A stretch of 64,000 bases of DNA from Nautilus pompilius. Taxonomy: Eukaryota > Mollusca > Cephalopoda > Nautilida > Nautilidae. Below, piece after piece: positions 13,720 to 26,139 of the stretch (its first letter is position 1; each line of letters opens with the position of its first letter). The notes under the pieces are model-generated. The model saw nothing but the letters and a program-made list of their open reading frames with translations, ran no database searches and was not told the DNA's origin. The DNA lies in NCBI GenBank assembly GCA_018389105.1, contig JACATO010000307.1:1761001-1825000 (forward strand), in the 5' to 3' direction. The translations under genes and the position numbers were made by a program.

Positions 13720-15110
13720 AAATAATTTTACCCGAGAGTGGAAGAGATAAATTGATAGTGGATGGTTATTTCTGTTTATGATAGAATGAGTGGCAATGAA
13801 GTAAACTCTGGTGTTGTGAAGAATAAGAGAGGAACAAAGCAAGAATCTACACAGATGATGAAAATGTCAGGCTGAAACTTGGTATACATCCCCATGGTGC
13901 TCTGACTGCAAAGGTGGAAGTGTTAAAGACAGTGACAAAAATTCAGCAGCATGCAGCAGAAAACATGAAACCTGCAGCCCAAGTTATTATTGAGTACACA
14001 ATTGGTTTATTGCAAGCCGCTCTGGCAACACTGCCAAATTTTGCAGCAATAAATAAAATGGTGAGAAGGCAAGGAACATAAGTCAATGCAGTTTTTTTGC
14101 TCCCAGATAATCTTGAAAGTCTTATTATACTGGTAAACGACAAGACCTATGAATTGTGGCATGGTGTTGTTGAAAACCTTTTGATCACTGACAGTGGCCC
14201 TAGTCCACACACAATACTACTTTTTAGCAGCCAGAGGAGTTTACTTATATCAAAGGAATTGAAAACCTGTTATGTTGATGGAACATTTTGACCCGTGCTT
14301 CAACTATTTTGGCAGCTATATGTCAGACTTGCAGAAACATTTGGTGGCGTTCATCCAGTATTTTACGCTTTGCTAGCTAACAAGCAAAGGAATACATATG
14401 AAAGATTCTTCCAACTTATTAAATGAGTTGAACCTGAAATTTCCACACAAGCTGTTTTCTGTAATTGTGAAAATGCAACATTCACTACAATTAAGATACC
14501 TTTCCTGATTTGCATCTCATGGATGCTTTTATCATCTTAATCGAAATATGAAAAAATATTTATGTGAATTGCAGCTGTTCCACAGGTATAACAACAATGC
14601 TGATTTTGCATTGAGTGCAAAAATGATCACTGCACTCACATGTACCTGTCAAAGAGTTGGACAAAGCCATACAGAGATTGATGGAAGAACTTCCAGAAGA
14701 ATTTAAGCCACTGTTTGCTTGGTTTAAAGATTGTTATATAGGTTTCCCAGTTTGCCAAGGAAGTGGAAGACATCCAGCAATATTTCTCCCAGAAATGTCA
14801 CTGTAGAACAGGGTCCTAAACAAAGAAGACAGGACCAACAATCACACACAAGCTGTGCATTGAAGGATATAGGCTGAATTGGAAATGATGCATCCAAAAA
14901 TGTGAAAAGTCATAGATGGCCTCTGTAAAATGCATCATAGGCACGATATATCTTGTGAAAAATTATTGGCAGGTCACAACCTACCACAAAAATTGAAAAA
15001 AAATATTGTGATGCAGATGAGCATATATTCAAAATTACTAAAGATTATAATAGCAGGGACATTATAACAAATCTTCAAAAATTAGCAAGTAATTACATTA
15101 TGGTATAACA
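13720..15110 (+). pseudogene. FLYWCH-type MULE (Mutator-like) transposase relic
   Basis: Translated blocks follow the order of invertebrate MULE transposases. They are a FLYWCH-like start, SGRDKLIVDGYFC (near 13735), then ERNKARIYTDDENVRLKLG and IHPHGALTAKVEVLK, matching the cAR.HT.......H.H....vEV.K region. Next come LLITDSGPSPHTILLFSSQR, LKTCYVDGTF (the first catalytic D) and LYVRLAETFGGVHPVFYALL near 14330. VEQGPKQRRQD near 14800 sits where NNxVEGWHR is expected. The end is LAGHNLPQKLKKKYCDADEH near 14970, then ITKDYNSRDIITNLQKLASN. Many stops and frame changes show it is long dead. The DDE fold is inferred from family knowledge. The left edge may extend to the repeat at 13060; the right terminus is not visible. 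Confidence 0.77.
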
Positions 15111-15239
15111 TTTGTGACTTCAGTTTACTATATTAAATTATTCTATTGACTTAAATGTGTGTAAAAAATTTTAAAATAAAATAAATTCTGTCACTTTTGA
15201 AATTAATTTTATTTATATTCAAATATATTTCCACTATTT

Positions 15240-15960
15240 TTTAAAGTGATTCCAGAAGCAGCATTAGGCACTGGCACACTATATGTATCATGCTTAGTAA
15301 CCCTCATAGTGAACCAGCTACACTGAATAGCTTTAGACCTCTTTGTTAACCATCACATGTTCATATATATTGTCTTACATATATTTTGAGCATTGGATCA
15401 ACATATTTCTTTCTTTTCTATATTGGAAATGCATTTGATGGTTGTTAAGACTGAATGAGGCCATCCATACATTTGGAAGATCAGTCATATGATGTTTCCA
15501 TATTAAATTGCTTCCAGAAAGATTCAACAGAGTTCAAATCCATTCTGGAGAAGCCAGTCCAAGTTCTGGGTTTTGTGGTCATCCATTTACTTGATCACTA
15601 TTCTGGCCAAAGAAAAGGATTTCATCTATAAAAATGGTGCTGCCATCCTCCAAAACAGATGTACTAAAGGAATTGTGTAACTTTCTAGAATGCAGCATTT
15701 TCAGCATGCTTTTCTCAATGGAGGTTCCCAAATCCAGAGACAGACTGTTTGGTCCATGCAATCTGGAACCAGAAACAAAAACCTATTCCTAATGAAGATT
15801 TAATATGTTTGGATAGTCCAACCTTGGAATCTTGACTTAATCTACAACATTATCACTTAAAGGCTATGCCCTTGTTGATGTAGAATGGCATACCATCAAA
15901 CATCTTCAAAGCAGCCACTGTAAACCTAAGAAGTTGTTAAATTCCTCTGTTTACAATTTA
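15240..15960 (-). pseudogene. Second Tc1-like transposase relic, strongly decayed
   Basis: On the minus strand the order of weak blocks fits a Tc1-like catalytic domain: a VWGxIS-like stretch near 15,770-15,720, DGSTIFIDE near 15,640 (place of the FQQDxAPxH block), and SRMDLNSVESFWKQF near 15,540 (place of SPDLNPIExxW). Frames change between blocks and stops are frequent. It lies directly after the MULE relic in the opposite orientation and shares no obvious sequence with the Tc1 relic at 5.9-6.9 kb. The assignment rests on motif order rather than strong identity. Confidence 0.5.
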
Positions 15961-17519
15961 AGAATACAGCAGTAGTTTGTAATTAAGACTACATGATTTG
16001 ACTGATTATTTAAAACTTTAATCTAAAAGGTTATCTTTGATCCATAAAGTTCTGAATGTTAAATCATAGCCAATGTAGAATTATTTTCAATGTGATACAA
16101 ATGTCTTGTTTACAAGCAAATATGCAGGAAGTACCATATGTGACAATTTTTAAAAAAAAAATTAGCTCTCATATAGAGAAAAATTGTACTTCTCATAATA
16201 CACAAATATTCTAGTTTTACTAAATGCATGGTTTTCTGAAATTTATGATGATGCATATAAGTTTCATAAACTATGTATTGCTTACATTAGTTGACTTAGC
16301 AAATATTTTTAATGAAGACATATTTCAAAAGAATATTACATAAATCAAGAACACTAGTAATATTTTAACATCAACTTGCACCATGTCTGGCCTAACATTC
16401 AGGCAGCAATTTAGTAGGAAATTATGATTATCTAGCAATGATTTTATGTTTTTATTGAAAACTCATGCACTTTCAGTAAATCCAGATTGTTGCAATTTAA
16501 CTCATAAGACAGCAGTTTCTCAAAATATTTTTTTAAAAATAATATTTACTTTGTGGTAATGTTTGGAAGTAATATCATTTATCACTAATTTTGTTTTAGA
16601 AATATGAGCAATGGACAATGTATTTTTTTTTCTTATTACAATTATAAAATCAGAGTTATAGCTTAAATTCTTAAGAACATATTAGTACATAATTGAAAAT
16701 TTTCAGTTTTCACAAAAATTAAATCTTAAGTATTAAAAATTAAACATAGAGAATTTTTTTTCAGATTTGCATACAAATATTTTAAAACGAAGTAATAACT
16801 AAATAAACTGGATGGTAATTTAGTTTTAATCTTCAAAACTATTTTTTTTTTACAACCATTTTATTTTTAATTTCTAAGGTAACTCTCCAACAAATATAAT
16901 TTATAATCCAAGTCCTAAATCTAGTAAAATACCGGCAAACACTTGCTTTTTCCTAAACTGTTTTCAGTTGTAATTAAGATATATAGATACTAACAGCTAT
17001 ATTATTAAAGTTTTGTTGATCTGATTGTTTCCACAAAAAAATAAAAAAATCTACCAGAGTAACAAATGTATTAATTATCATTGGAAAGAATTATGAATGT
17101 TGATAGTTATCATCCTTCACATATACTTAATATAATAGTGCAAATTCATAGGATTTGCTTTTCTGCTTGTTTTATCCAATTTAAGAGAAATGTATCAGAT
17201 TACACTACAAAGTATATTTAAATCATTTTATCTATTTATTTCTCAAAAAATTTGTGAAGCAATGTTCATTTATTGCTGCTGCTTTTTTTCCTTTTTTTTG
17301 ATCTGTGCAAGAATCTAAACTTGTGCCATTAAATATTTAAATACACAGGGCTTATGACCAGGTGAGTTATATAGACTTTGCATTTAAATTACAATTTCAT
17401 GGCTTAATTATATAAACAGGTAATGTTCAAATACAATTTTCATCAGTATATTAATTTTAAATTTGATTATTATGAGGTAATATAACATTTGATATAAATA
17501 AATAGAAACCCAAGTTTGA

Positions 17520-18540
17520 AGAAATACCTCTTGATTCTGGAACCATATTGCAAAAGATGAGTGGAGCTAATGCTTTGTGATATAGCTCATTTTCTTATAA
17601 AAGACAGGCAGGACACTGTTACATTGTGTGGATAAGATCATTTCTGGTCTTGGGATTGCAGACTATTCCTAGAACAAAATTTGCATTAAGGATTCCTAGA
17701 GACTTGGTTGACAGGGGGAAGCTTTTACATTTGGGAGGGGGCTAGTTGAGAATACCCTTACATGCTCAATATGATTCATGTTCACTGATTGGCTAGACCA
17801 TATGCCTCAACTTTCCATCTATTTTTGCATTGCACAAACAATCTGAGCTAAGACATTATCATTCATAGATCATTGGCACAAATGTACAGAATTACATTTT
17901 CTTGAAGATCACTAGCCATACCTAAATGGTACCTCCCCAATCATGACAGACAGATCACAATATTATGTTGAATCTTACAGATGGGCTACTAAACATTTCT
18001 GTGTTTGACAATATGACAAGAACTATGAAATCTGAAAAAAAATGCCAGTGTTCCAAATGGCAGCATAGAGGGATAGATTTTTGCTCTTTGATACTTATCC
18101 ATCCATTGAACCTTTGCCATGCAAATAGTTCTCAAAAATACCTGCATATGTTCTGCCACATTTGCAGGCACTTGTTTGAGTTTGGTTTTCACATGCTTCA
18201 TAGAACAAAGTTTTCTTTCTGTTGGCTTTGGGCATCTTGAATGCAAAAGGAGAATTGTCTCAGACTTCTTTTGTATTGAAAAATATTCCTGTTACAAATG
18301 ACAGGCAAATATCCAGTGCCTAGGAGAGTGCCTGCTGGCTTTTACCAATGTTCCATTGTTCAACTATATGCCCCCTTTAAAAGTCTGCCTGTTCTTGTAA
18401 ACCACCTCTTTGTGGCATAGCATGATTGGCTGCAGACTGAGGCTTTCTCTGGCCAGTATCTGCTCTTAAAGCTTGCTATCATGTGACTGGAATATCCTAC
18501 ATAAGTATCAGAGGGGGGTGACTGTTTTCTTTTATCAATT
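17520..18540. repeat. Unclassified repeat-like block of higher complexity
   Basis: About 1 kb with less A+T bias than the flanks. It has overlapping open stretches on both strands near 17,965-18,300; the minus-strand one contains KPTERKLCSMKHVKTKLKQ. I do not recognise any of it as a known transposase or host protein, and no splice signals in PCBP phase frame it. It is most likely a fragment of an uncharacterised dispersed repeat. Confidence 0.3.
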
Positions 18541-19102
18541 CAATGAGTTCATTTAGATGTTTACTGTTTATATTAATTTTCAGATCTAGAAACAATTAGC
18601 TATTTGGAAAGCTCTGAAGAAACTAGTTACAGTTTCAAGATTGTTTATGGTAGTGATCTCTGAAAGTTGTGTTTTTTTACACAATCCTCTTTAAAATAAA
18701 TTGTACTTTATTTCAGACTGCTATTAGTTCCACTCTTCATATTACATGGCTGCTTAAATAAATGTGCTTGAATGTTAAGGATTGATTTTAATCCTGAACA
18801 CACAGGGTGGTCTTAGCAGAAAAGTAGTCTCAATTTATACACTAAGAATTTAAAAAAGAAATTTTTTTAAAGCATTTAATACTGAGTGATTGCATTTTGT
18901 TCTTCAAAGATGCTCATTATTTTTAATTTTGGTAAAATAAAATGAAAACAAAAACAAAAGATCCTTTTAATTAAAAGTGTAAGGTTAAACAAACCTATAA
19001 GATAAACTCAAAAGCAAACATTAAGTAATATCTGCATAACTTCAGGCTATAAAATGGATTCAAAAATTTTTTTAAATTTGCCATTAGACTGAGAAAAACC
19101 AA

Positions 19103-19170
19103 CTCTCTCTCTCTCTCTCGCTTACAAGCAAGCACACACCCGCACACACATGCAAACACACATGCACACT
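19103..19170. repeat. (CT)n and (CA)-rich microsatellite
   Basis: A pure CT run at 19103-19119 is followed by an interrupted CA-rich tract to about 19170. Confidence 0.85.
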
Positions 19171-20439
19171 GTTATGAAGTATTTGATGATTATTAAATGT
19201 GCTCACACTTTTGTAAAATATATCAATTCACATCAAGTGGCTAGCCAGAATCACTAACAATAGCTAACTCACCACATAGTCTATTCATTTTGAAGAAATT
19301 ATTTTAAATTAAACTCAGTTCTATCAATGCTATACACTCTGCTTTTTATCCTATAATTTTTCTCCCAATAATTCTTTGTGAAATTGAAATTTTAAAAATT
19401 TTAGATTTTATTTTAGTTTCCTTCCCCCTGTAACTGTGATAGGCTTACTACTGTGTTTTGTTCTATTGTTCAGTAGTTTTGAATAGATTTTTGGCCTTCA
19501 TGATGTACATTGGTAAATTACACATGCTATAAAAAGTTACATTTTTAAAAAATTATTTATCTATTTTGTTTGAAAAATTTTAACTAGACAAAGTAATTAG
19601 TTTGAAGGTTTGGTAATTATGCTGATTTAAAAGAATTTAGCAGAATCAGTTTTTTTTTAACATTAGTGTGTATTTTTGTATCTGCAACTTGATGCTTGTT
19701 TAACAAAATAAATAACAGAACAAATAATTTCTTTAAATATAATATCTTTAAGCTTAATTAAATATCTTATACATATTTAAAAAGGACTTTTAAATGATAA
19801 ATTACTTTACTTTCGTGTTTGGAATAAATTTCTGAGGTAATCCTAGAGATGTATAAGAAAATTTTTCTTATTTCAGTCAAGAAAAGCTTTAATGTAAAGA
19901 GATGGAAGAGAAAAAAGGAGAGAATCGAACAAAGTATTATCTTCACTTTGTGGTTTTTCACAAAAAGTTGTAATCCTAATTACAATTTTCTTTCAGTAGT
20001 CACTAATTCTATGGCTGTATGTAATTAGAACTGTAGAAAGCTGAAGAACACATCAACAGATCTTTAATAGATATTTTCATCCCTCTTTTGTAGCTTTTAA
20101 TTGATCAAAGCCAAAATAATTTAAAAGCTATCCAGAAAGATTAACACACTTTTCTCAATAAGAAATAGTTAAGCTGCTTTAGAAAAATAGTGAATAGAGA
20201 ATATTTATAACATTCTTATTTGTAAATAATCAGAATACTTATTTAGCTCTCAATATTTAGATTTATAAGTTTATTTTAGTGCAGGTATGTTTTATATACA
20301 AATTACTGACATTTCAAAAGTTGTTTTGCCTATAATTTACTTATCCAAAGACGGTTATCATTATAAAAAGGAATATTACAGTAGGTAGACTCATTTTCAT
20401 TGAATATATAATGGAAAAAGCACCTGGTAGCTAGGGTTG

Positions 20440-20520
20440 GGTAGTTGGCTGATTCAGTGTCAAGGCCAGCTCAAGGCCCTGGCTAATCAGGTGGTTGCCC
20501 AGGGCACCATGTGCTTGGGG
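20440..20520. repeat. Dispersed repeat end, relative of 22905-22980
   Basis: The stretch starting TCAAGGCCAGCTCAAGGC and the one at 22905 starting TCAAGGCCAGATTAAGGC share the same opening and the pattern AGCTA ... AGG ... AGGxCC after it. They look like two old copies of one repeat terminus. The family is unknown to me. Confidence 0.4.
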
Positions 20521-22560
20521 AAGCCAAAAATAGAGAGAAAAAAAGTTAATAAGTAAAATAAAAGAAAATAAACTATAAAAATGATCTAACATACAGTCAA
20601 AATGTTCAGGAGTGTGTGATTCTTATTGTTGTAACAAAATACAAGGGAAGTGCCATGGAGTCATTTTATCCCACAGAGATAAGAGGGAATGGTCCAAATG
20701 TTCATTTGGGCTGGGTGCCTCAATACTGATTGTTTACATGTAATATGTGGAATAAATTCTTTATTTCTATATTGTAATTTTTTATTATTAAAATGGTAAG
20801 ACTTAAGGGCACCGACAATCCTGTTTAGCATTACCTATAAATAATTTATCTGTTTATAGAGAAAGATGCAAATATTGCACACCAGTGTGCTGGATATCCT
20901 GACACTTTCACTGTATGCAAAGAACAGGCTTGAACTAACCAATTTGCATTGATCATGGAAAGCCCTTTTCATCTACTGCAGTATCAACATTACTAAGCTA
21001 ATACAGTGATTGCTGCATAGATTTAGGGTATACTGGTTAAATTACTCATGAGATGCTAATAATGGCTATTGCCTTCCCTTATGCAACATGTGCATTGGTA
21101 ACTCCATGCACAAGTAGCCTATAATCTTCAAAGAAGAGTTATACTTTTGCCAATTTGTATCTTCTGAGTACATAGATCTACTAAACTTGCTTAGATGCCT
21201 ATAAGTTCTGCATGATGCAAGAGGTGCTCCCACAAAATAATGAAAAAGGCTTTTCAAACATTTATTGTGTATACATAGAATACAAAATAAAGTAAAAGTG
21301 CAAAACTTAATGGTGTTCAAATTATTATGACAGGAATCTCTTTGTATGTGTTGGCGTTTGAAATTGCTCAATGTGTCTTTTATTGCTTTCAAAAGATGAT
21401 GTCTGTCTTTTTGCTGGTTTCCTCTTTAATAGAATTTTTAGATACACTGTGCTGGTACTTTGAGACTTGCAGTGAAAATATTCTTTCATTAAGATATTCA
21501 AATATGAAATTTTAGAAATGAATTTTTTTATTTACATTTTTCTAAAAATATTTAACAGAAATGCAAAGATTTCAGATAATAGAAACTTATTCTTTATATG
21601 GAACTATAGGTATTTTTGTTAAATATTATTTGCAAACTAAAGAAAGAACTTTCTGATATGGTAGTTCTGGTGATCCACTACATCTACAAGCTGCTGAGGC
21701 AATTTGGTTGGCAATTAGTTTTCAGATTTGAAAATGCCACCATTTAGATTCAGAATATTAATGTATTAGAAATTATGATGCTGTGGCCAAATGATTAAAG
21801 AACTTGTATGCCATGTTCATAGAAACCAAGTTAGTTATATTTGAAAACCACAATGTGCCAAGGATTGATATTGATATAAAATTAAATTTAGTCTTTTAAA
21901 CAGCACAGTGACCCAAGAAATCCTATATGCACTGTTTTTCATTGTTACCATTACATTACCCAACTGTGGTTTTTTTCCTGAGAAAACATTTATTTTCTGA
22001 TACACAGAAACTGCTCCTCCCCTTCTCTTTTTTAAAAAAACAAACAAACAACCCTAATGGGTTCAAATTGAGTGAGATTATTTAATAACCTGTATGGTAT
22101 CTGCTTTTCTTTGGAGTCTTCAAGGAAAAATAACTCTGCTTAAAATGCTTCTTGATAAAATCATTTTGTATCTTCATTATAACATTTACTTTGTTTTAAG
22201 ATAATAGCTTTTCTCTTCCACTCATTTACTGAAAATAAAATCACTGAAAACATTTCTAATATTCATCTTTTTCTCATTTATTTTGTCATTGTTCACTTAG
22301 ATGGAATATCGCCACTAGTTATCATAAATGGAATTGCATGAATGGATTGAATGAACAGCTTCCTGTTGAAAGAAAACCATGACAGTTGCCATCATTAGCT
22401 TCTTTTTTTTTCATCCTCCCAATTCTGTCACAAAGAGATTAGCAATGGAAATATTTACTCTAAATCTAAGATAAACTTAGCATTTTTAAAAATTCTGTTA
22501 ATAAATTTTACCATATATATTTTTATTTTAAAATATCAGTGTGGTCCACTCTAACTGAGC

Positions 22561-22700
22561 TTTGCCCTACATGGGGGGGGGTTCATCCCCAACTAACAAG
22601 GTGCTTTGGCACCTCAACCTGCTTTTTGGCCCCAACTTGGAGCGTGCTCCATTAGAGGTTTCAGCCCCCCCACCCATTCCCTTCTCTTCAGAGATGAACA
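22561..22700. other. C-rich patch in AT-rich intron
   Basis: A run of nine or ten G and a C-rich stretch (CAGCCCCCCCACCCATTCCC) stand out sharply from the flanks. Short open frames here are not conserved-looking and have no splice context, so I call no gene. Confidence 0.5.
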
Positions 22701-22904
22701 CGAACTTTATGCTACACCATACAATTACAATCACCTCCCAAAAAAGTTACAAACTGAAATGGGCAAATCTCTGATTACAAATGTCATAAAATGCATCTAA
22801 TTGGAAATTTATTTCTGCAAACTTTAGTAAATATTGTATTTCTTGAACAGTAAAACAAGAGCAAATAACCCAAAATTTAAGTATGTAGAATACTAAAAGT
22901 CATT

Positions 22905-22980
22905 ATCAAGGCCAGATTAAGGCATAAGCTAGGTAAACTATAGCTTAGGACCTTAACAAGGCCCTCATGCAAAAAGCACA
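22905..22980. repeat. Dispersed repeat end, relative of 20440-20520
   Basis: Begins TCAAGGCCAGATTAAGGC and continues AAGCTAGGTAAACTATAGC. It aligns loosely with the copy at 20440. No coding sequence follows. Confidence 0.4.
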
Positions 22981-23746
22981 CTTAAAATTTATTACAAACT
23001 TATTGATGAATGCACAGAAAATTATTAAAATACTAAAAAAAATTTTAAAAATATACAACATGTCTGAAAATAAAATATCAATCATAATAAATTAATATTT
23101 ATAGCATTATTTAGTTTGAGAAAAATTGTATAGCTTAGTTTGGCCCTACTCATCATATATTTAAAGAAAAGTTATATTCAGTAACATCAATGAAATTTCT
23201 TATAACTTGTATTTTTATCTTTTATCTACAACTGTTTCTCCTTACCAGATTTAACATTAAAAAATATCAATCTAACAAGAAAGCTAATATGCTAAAAAAA
23301 TTTTATTCTTACATGTATTTGGTTATTTTGTCTATTCTTTAGCAGATTTTGACTTTATATATACTAACCAGATTCATCAGAATTATATATGTTCTGATAG
23401 GAAGAACTAAGAAAATTTGTGAAAGGATGAATATGCTATAATCTACTTATTACTAATCTCTATACACAGATTAGCCAACCTTAAATTTAAAGATCAGTAG
23501 CAACATAATCTTTTTCTTCTGAAAGTATAATTGATTCATCATTGCTCAATGTTGTTTATTTTGTTGTAAACAACAAATATAAAAGCAAAAGAATTAAATT
23601 TATGTTAGTACTTGGTCAACCCACCCTTTGCAGCACAAAGATTTTATATCATAGTTTTGGTCCAGGAATTACCATATCTGTATGAACTTCCTTTAATTTT
23701 ATAATACTGCTGGGATTTGGACATGTTCTATTATTTGATTATCCAA

Positions 23747-24283
23747 ATGTCCCTAAAGCTGCTTGGATCGGATTCATATACTTCAGAGTACCAAGGGAAG
23801 AAATTGAAGAATGCTTTGCCTTTTTCTAGACTATAGTGACATAAGGCAAATTACATGTAACATCATCCTCCTGAAGAACATAGGCATCAAATCTTGTGCT
23901 TTGTTGGTAAAATAATAGATGTTTTTAAAATGGCTTGTATCTGGCAGAATTGAACAAACCAATTCTATTTTTCCACTATTCTAGATTATAGCCCATACAC
24001 TGACTCTTGTCTTCATACTTGACCCAGCTGAAAAAAATAGGGTTAAAGATCTTCATTATATCTTCTCTAAAACCTAGCTGCAACCTCCAGATGTGAATTT
24101 CTAAAACCTGAGCTCAGAGAAATTACATGCTGCCAATACTCGAATGTTCTTGCCATACATCACTTCTTAACAGATCTTTTGAAGTATTTTATTCCTATTG
24201 GAAAAAAGAGTGTTCTTACCTGCTACATACCCTCTCTACTTAGCCAAGTTGGTGGAGTTGGGGTCAAACTGTTGTTGGGCTTC
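23747..24283 (-). pseudogene. mariner-like relic, copy A of a duplicated repeat
   Basis: Minus-strand fragments resemble a mariner-type transposase: KPNNSLTPTPPTWLSREGM at the recognition-domain end, then TRVSVWAII and NSGKIELVCSILPDTSHF, which fit the xVMVWGxIS..GKxxLVF block, followed by a decayed FQQD-like region toward 23,850. It carries many stops. The core (about 23,855-24,230) is roughly 98% identical to 39,770-40,175; I count about eight substitutions and one 2-bp difference by eye. The outer parts, for example 23,790-23,850 and beyond 24,283, diverge more. The shared stops mean the element was already broken before the two copies formed. Confidence 0.6.
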
Positions 24284-25101
24284 TTTCTAAAGAGAATCTT
24301 GATGGTAAGTTGAAATGTAATAAGTAATGCCACTTCTTTAGTAATTATGTCACTACTGAAAGCCTTACAAGAGACTTTACAACAATATTGGCCAGTGATA
24401 CATGAGAATTGTCTAAACCTTTGGCAATCTATTGTTGTTTTTCTGGCCATACTTTGAACAGCCTTGGGTAAATAAAGAGATATTACTGGTTCTCCCTGTT
24501 TTTGACATCACCATGGTAAATATGTTAATTTTGGTCAGTTTCATTTTGTGGAATTGACAAATTGATATGGCAGGACACTGTATATTTAGTACATTTTATT
24601 AGGATATTAATTAGTTCAGATTTATTAAACTTGCAAGCATCATTTTCTGGAGATACCAAATCAGAGAGCCAAGTTCCAGTTCAAGACATGAGATAATGCA
24701 TTAGTGAGAATGTTTTCGGTAGCAGTATTGCTGTTAATATGTGAATACTTTGGAAGAAGCAAATTATTTTAATGAATCTAGTAGTGATGAGAAAAAGTTG
24801 GATAGCAGTGTTAAGACAATAAATTCCAGGAACAGATAGAAAACATATTCAACACTAGAAAAATTTTTATTCTAAATTTTTTATGACAATTAATTAAAAA
24901 GAGAAAAAAAAAACAGTTTTACAACACTGACTCACCTTTGTTTATTTTAATTTGAAATTTTGTTCGCATGTTCATCTAATAAAGTGAAGTTGATAATTTG
25001 AGCTTGGTTTCTTTAATATCATCAAAAAAAGATTAGCATGAAAAGATTTTAAATTTGTTACATATTTTAATTTGTATCTGATCTAGTTTTTTGGAAGATA
25101 C

Positions 25102-25149
<48 letters not shown>
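25102..25149. repeat. (TTA)16 microsatellite
   Basis: An uninterrupted TTA array of about 48 bp. Confidence 0.95.
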
Positions 25150-25150
<1 letters not shown>

Positions 25151-25740
25151 ATATAAAAAATCAAGATGATGGCAAAAGTCATACAAAAGAAAGAATTTAA
25201 CTGAATAAATATTTTGAACAATACTGCAGTTTATCATCAGCATAAGAAAAACAATTAAGAGGCAAACAAACAAAATTATGCAACAACATTTTTTAAAAAT
25301 GCAGATTTCATGAAAGAAAGAGATAATGAAGTATGGAAGTTTTATGTCTAAAAAACAGGCTTCAGATATTTGGGTAATATATATTTTCCATTGGGCTAAA
25401 AGATTTTTAAAAAAGAAATGGTCAGTCTGTAGTGTTACTGTATAACATCATAATGAAGTCTAAAAAAGTACTAGGAAAAAATAAAACTATTATGATGCAT
25501 CCATAAACAGAAAATCTCTATAGTTTTGGAATTGTTTGACTAATTCATATATTAGGGTTATTAGTCAAGATTGTAGAAATCTTTGTTCAGATAATTCAAA
25601 CATTCTTTTCATTAATAAGTTTGGAAAATGTTATTTACACCAAATTTTTAAAAAGGTGTTTATCTCACAAACCAAGAGATTGCACTGATGGGCATTTAAG
25701 TTAGGAAGCTGCTGGTGGTAATTATTTAAACACTATAAAA

Positions 25741-25761
25741 TTATTATTATTATTATTATTA

Positions 25762-25812
<51 letters not shown>
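25741..25812. repeat. (TTA)n microsatellite, near the PCBP exon
   Basis: About 72 bp of TTA/ATT repeat with one phase break near 25,762, about 210 bp upstream of the PCBP exon acceptor. A second ATT array lies 0.6 kb further upstream. Confidence 0.95.
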
Positions 25813-26022
25813 AACAATTTGTCTGCAGCGGTATGATTTTAGGTTTGCCATTGCTCTCTGCCCAGTATCTGTTGTATAGGTAACCAATGTTTAATGGGCA
25901 AACGTTTTATGACAAATTCAACAACTTTTTTAGTTTTTCAGGTTGGCAGAGAATTACCTACAATCCCTCTCTCTCGCTTTCCTACTCATCCTCTAAATAC
26001 CTTTTACCTTCCTTTTCTCCAG

Positions 26023-26139
26023 TCCCCTCCCAAAGGAGCAACCATCCCATACCGTCCAAAACCTGTTATGCCTCCAGTGATATTTGCTGGCGGTCAGGCA
26101 TACACAATACAAGGACAGTTGCCAATGCCAAACCCAGAG
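26023..26139 (+). CDS. Poly(C)-binding protein, linker exon after KH2
   Basis: Exon of a PCBP/hnRNP E-family RNA-binding protein. It encodes 39 residues beginning SPPKGATIPYRPKP and running through PVIFAGGQAYTIQGQ to MPNPE. These are close to the vertebrate PCBP2/3 linker (SPPKGVTIPYRPKP ... PVIFAGGQ ... AYTIQGQ). The acceptor is a pyrimidine tract ending CCTTTTCTCCAG at 26022. The donor, GTAAGT at 26140, is consensus. The exon is in phase 0 at both ends; VMLE|SPPKG is the known junction in this family. Family proteins bind C-rich single-stranded RNA through KH domains and act in splicing, mRNA stability and translation in nucleus and cytoplasm. The gene's start, KH1 and KH2 lie upstream of the window. 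The linker is compact, like the isoforms lacking the variable vertebrate insert between GGQ and AYTIQ. Confidence 0.95.

Larger units (their letters stand above)
1..26022 (+). other. Upstream PCBP intron (3' part), at least 26 kb
   Basis: No exon of the host gene precedes 26023. The PCBP exons that should come next upstream encode KH2 (with its own GxxG loop), and no such sequence is visible on either strand, so this is read as the 3' part of one long intron. It contains the ISL2EU pair, two Tc1-like relics, a pogo MITE, a MULE relic, one mariner-like relic and several simple repeats, listed separately. 3300-5860, 6870-7810, 8010-13050, 15,970-17,500, 18,550-20,400, 20,750-22,550 and 24,290-25,090 are A+T-rich, with homopolymer runs and stops in all frames; I see nothing codable there. 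9220-9550 is less AT-biased and looks like an unclassified repeat. Confidence 0.7.

Noticed and set aside
21066-21392. 108-codon minus-strand open frame
   Set aside because: No recognisable domain, biased composition and no start or splice context; likely chance.
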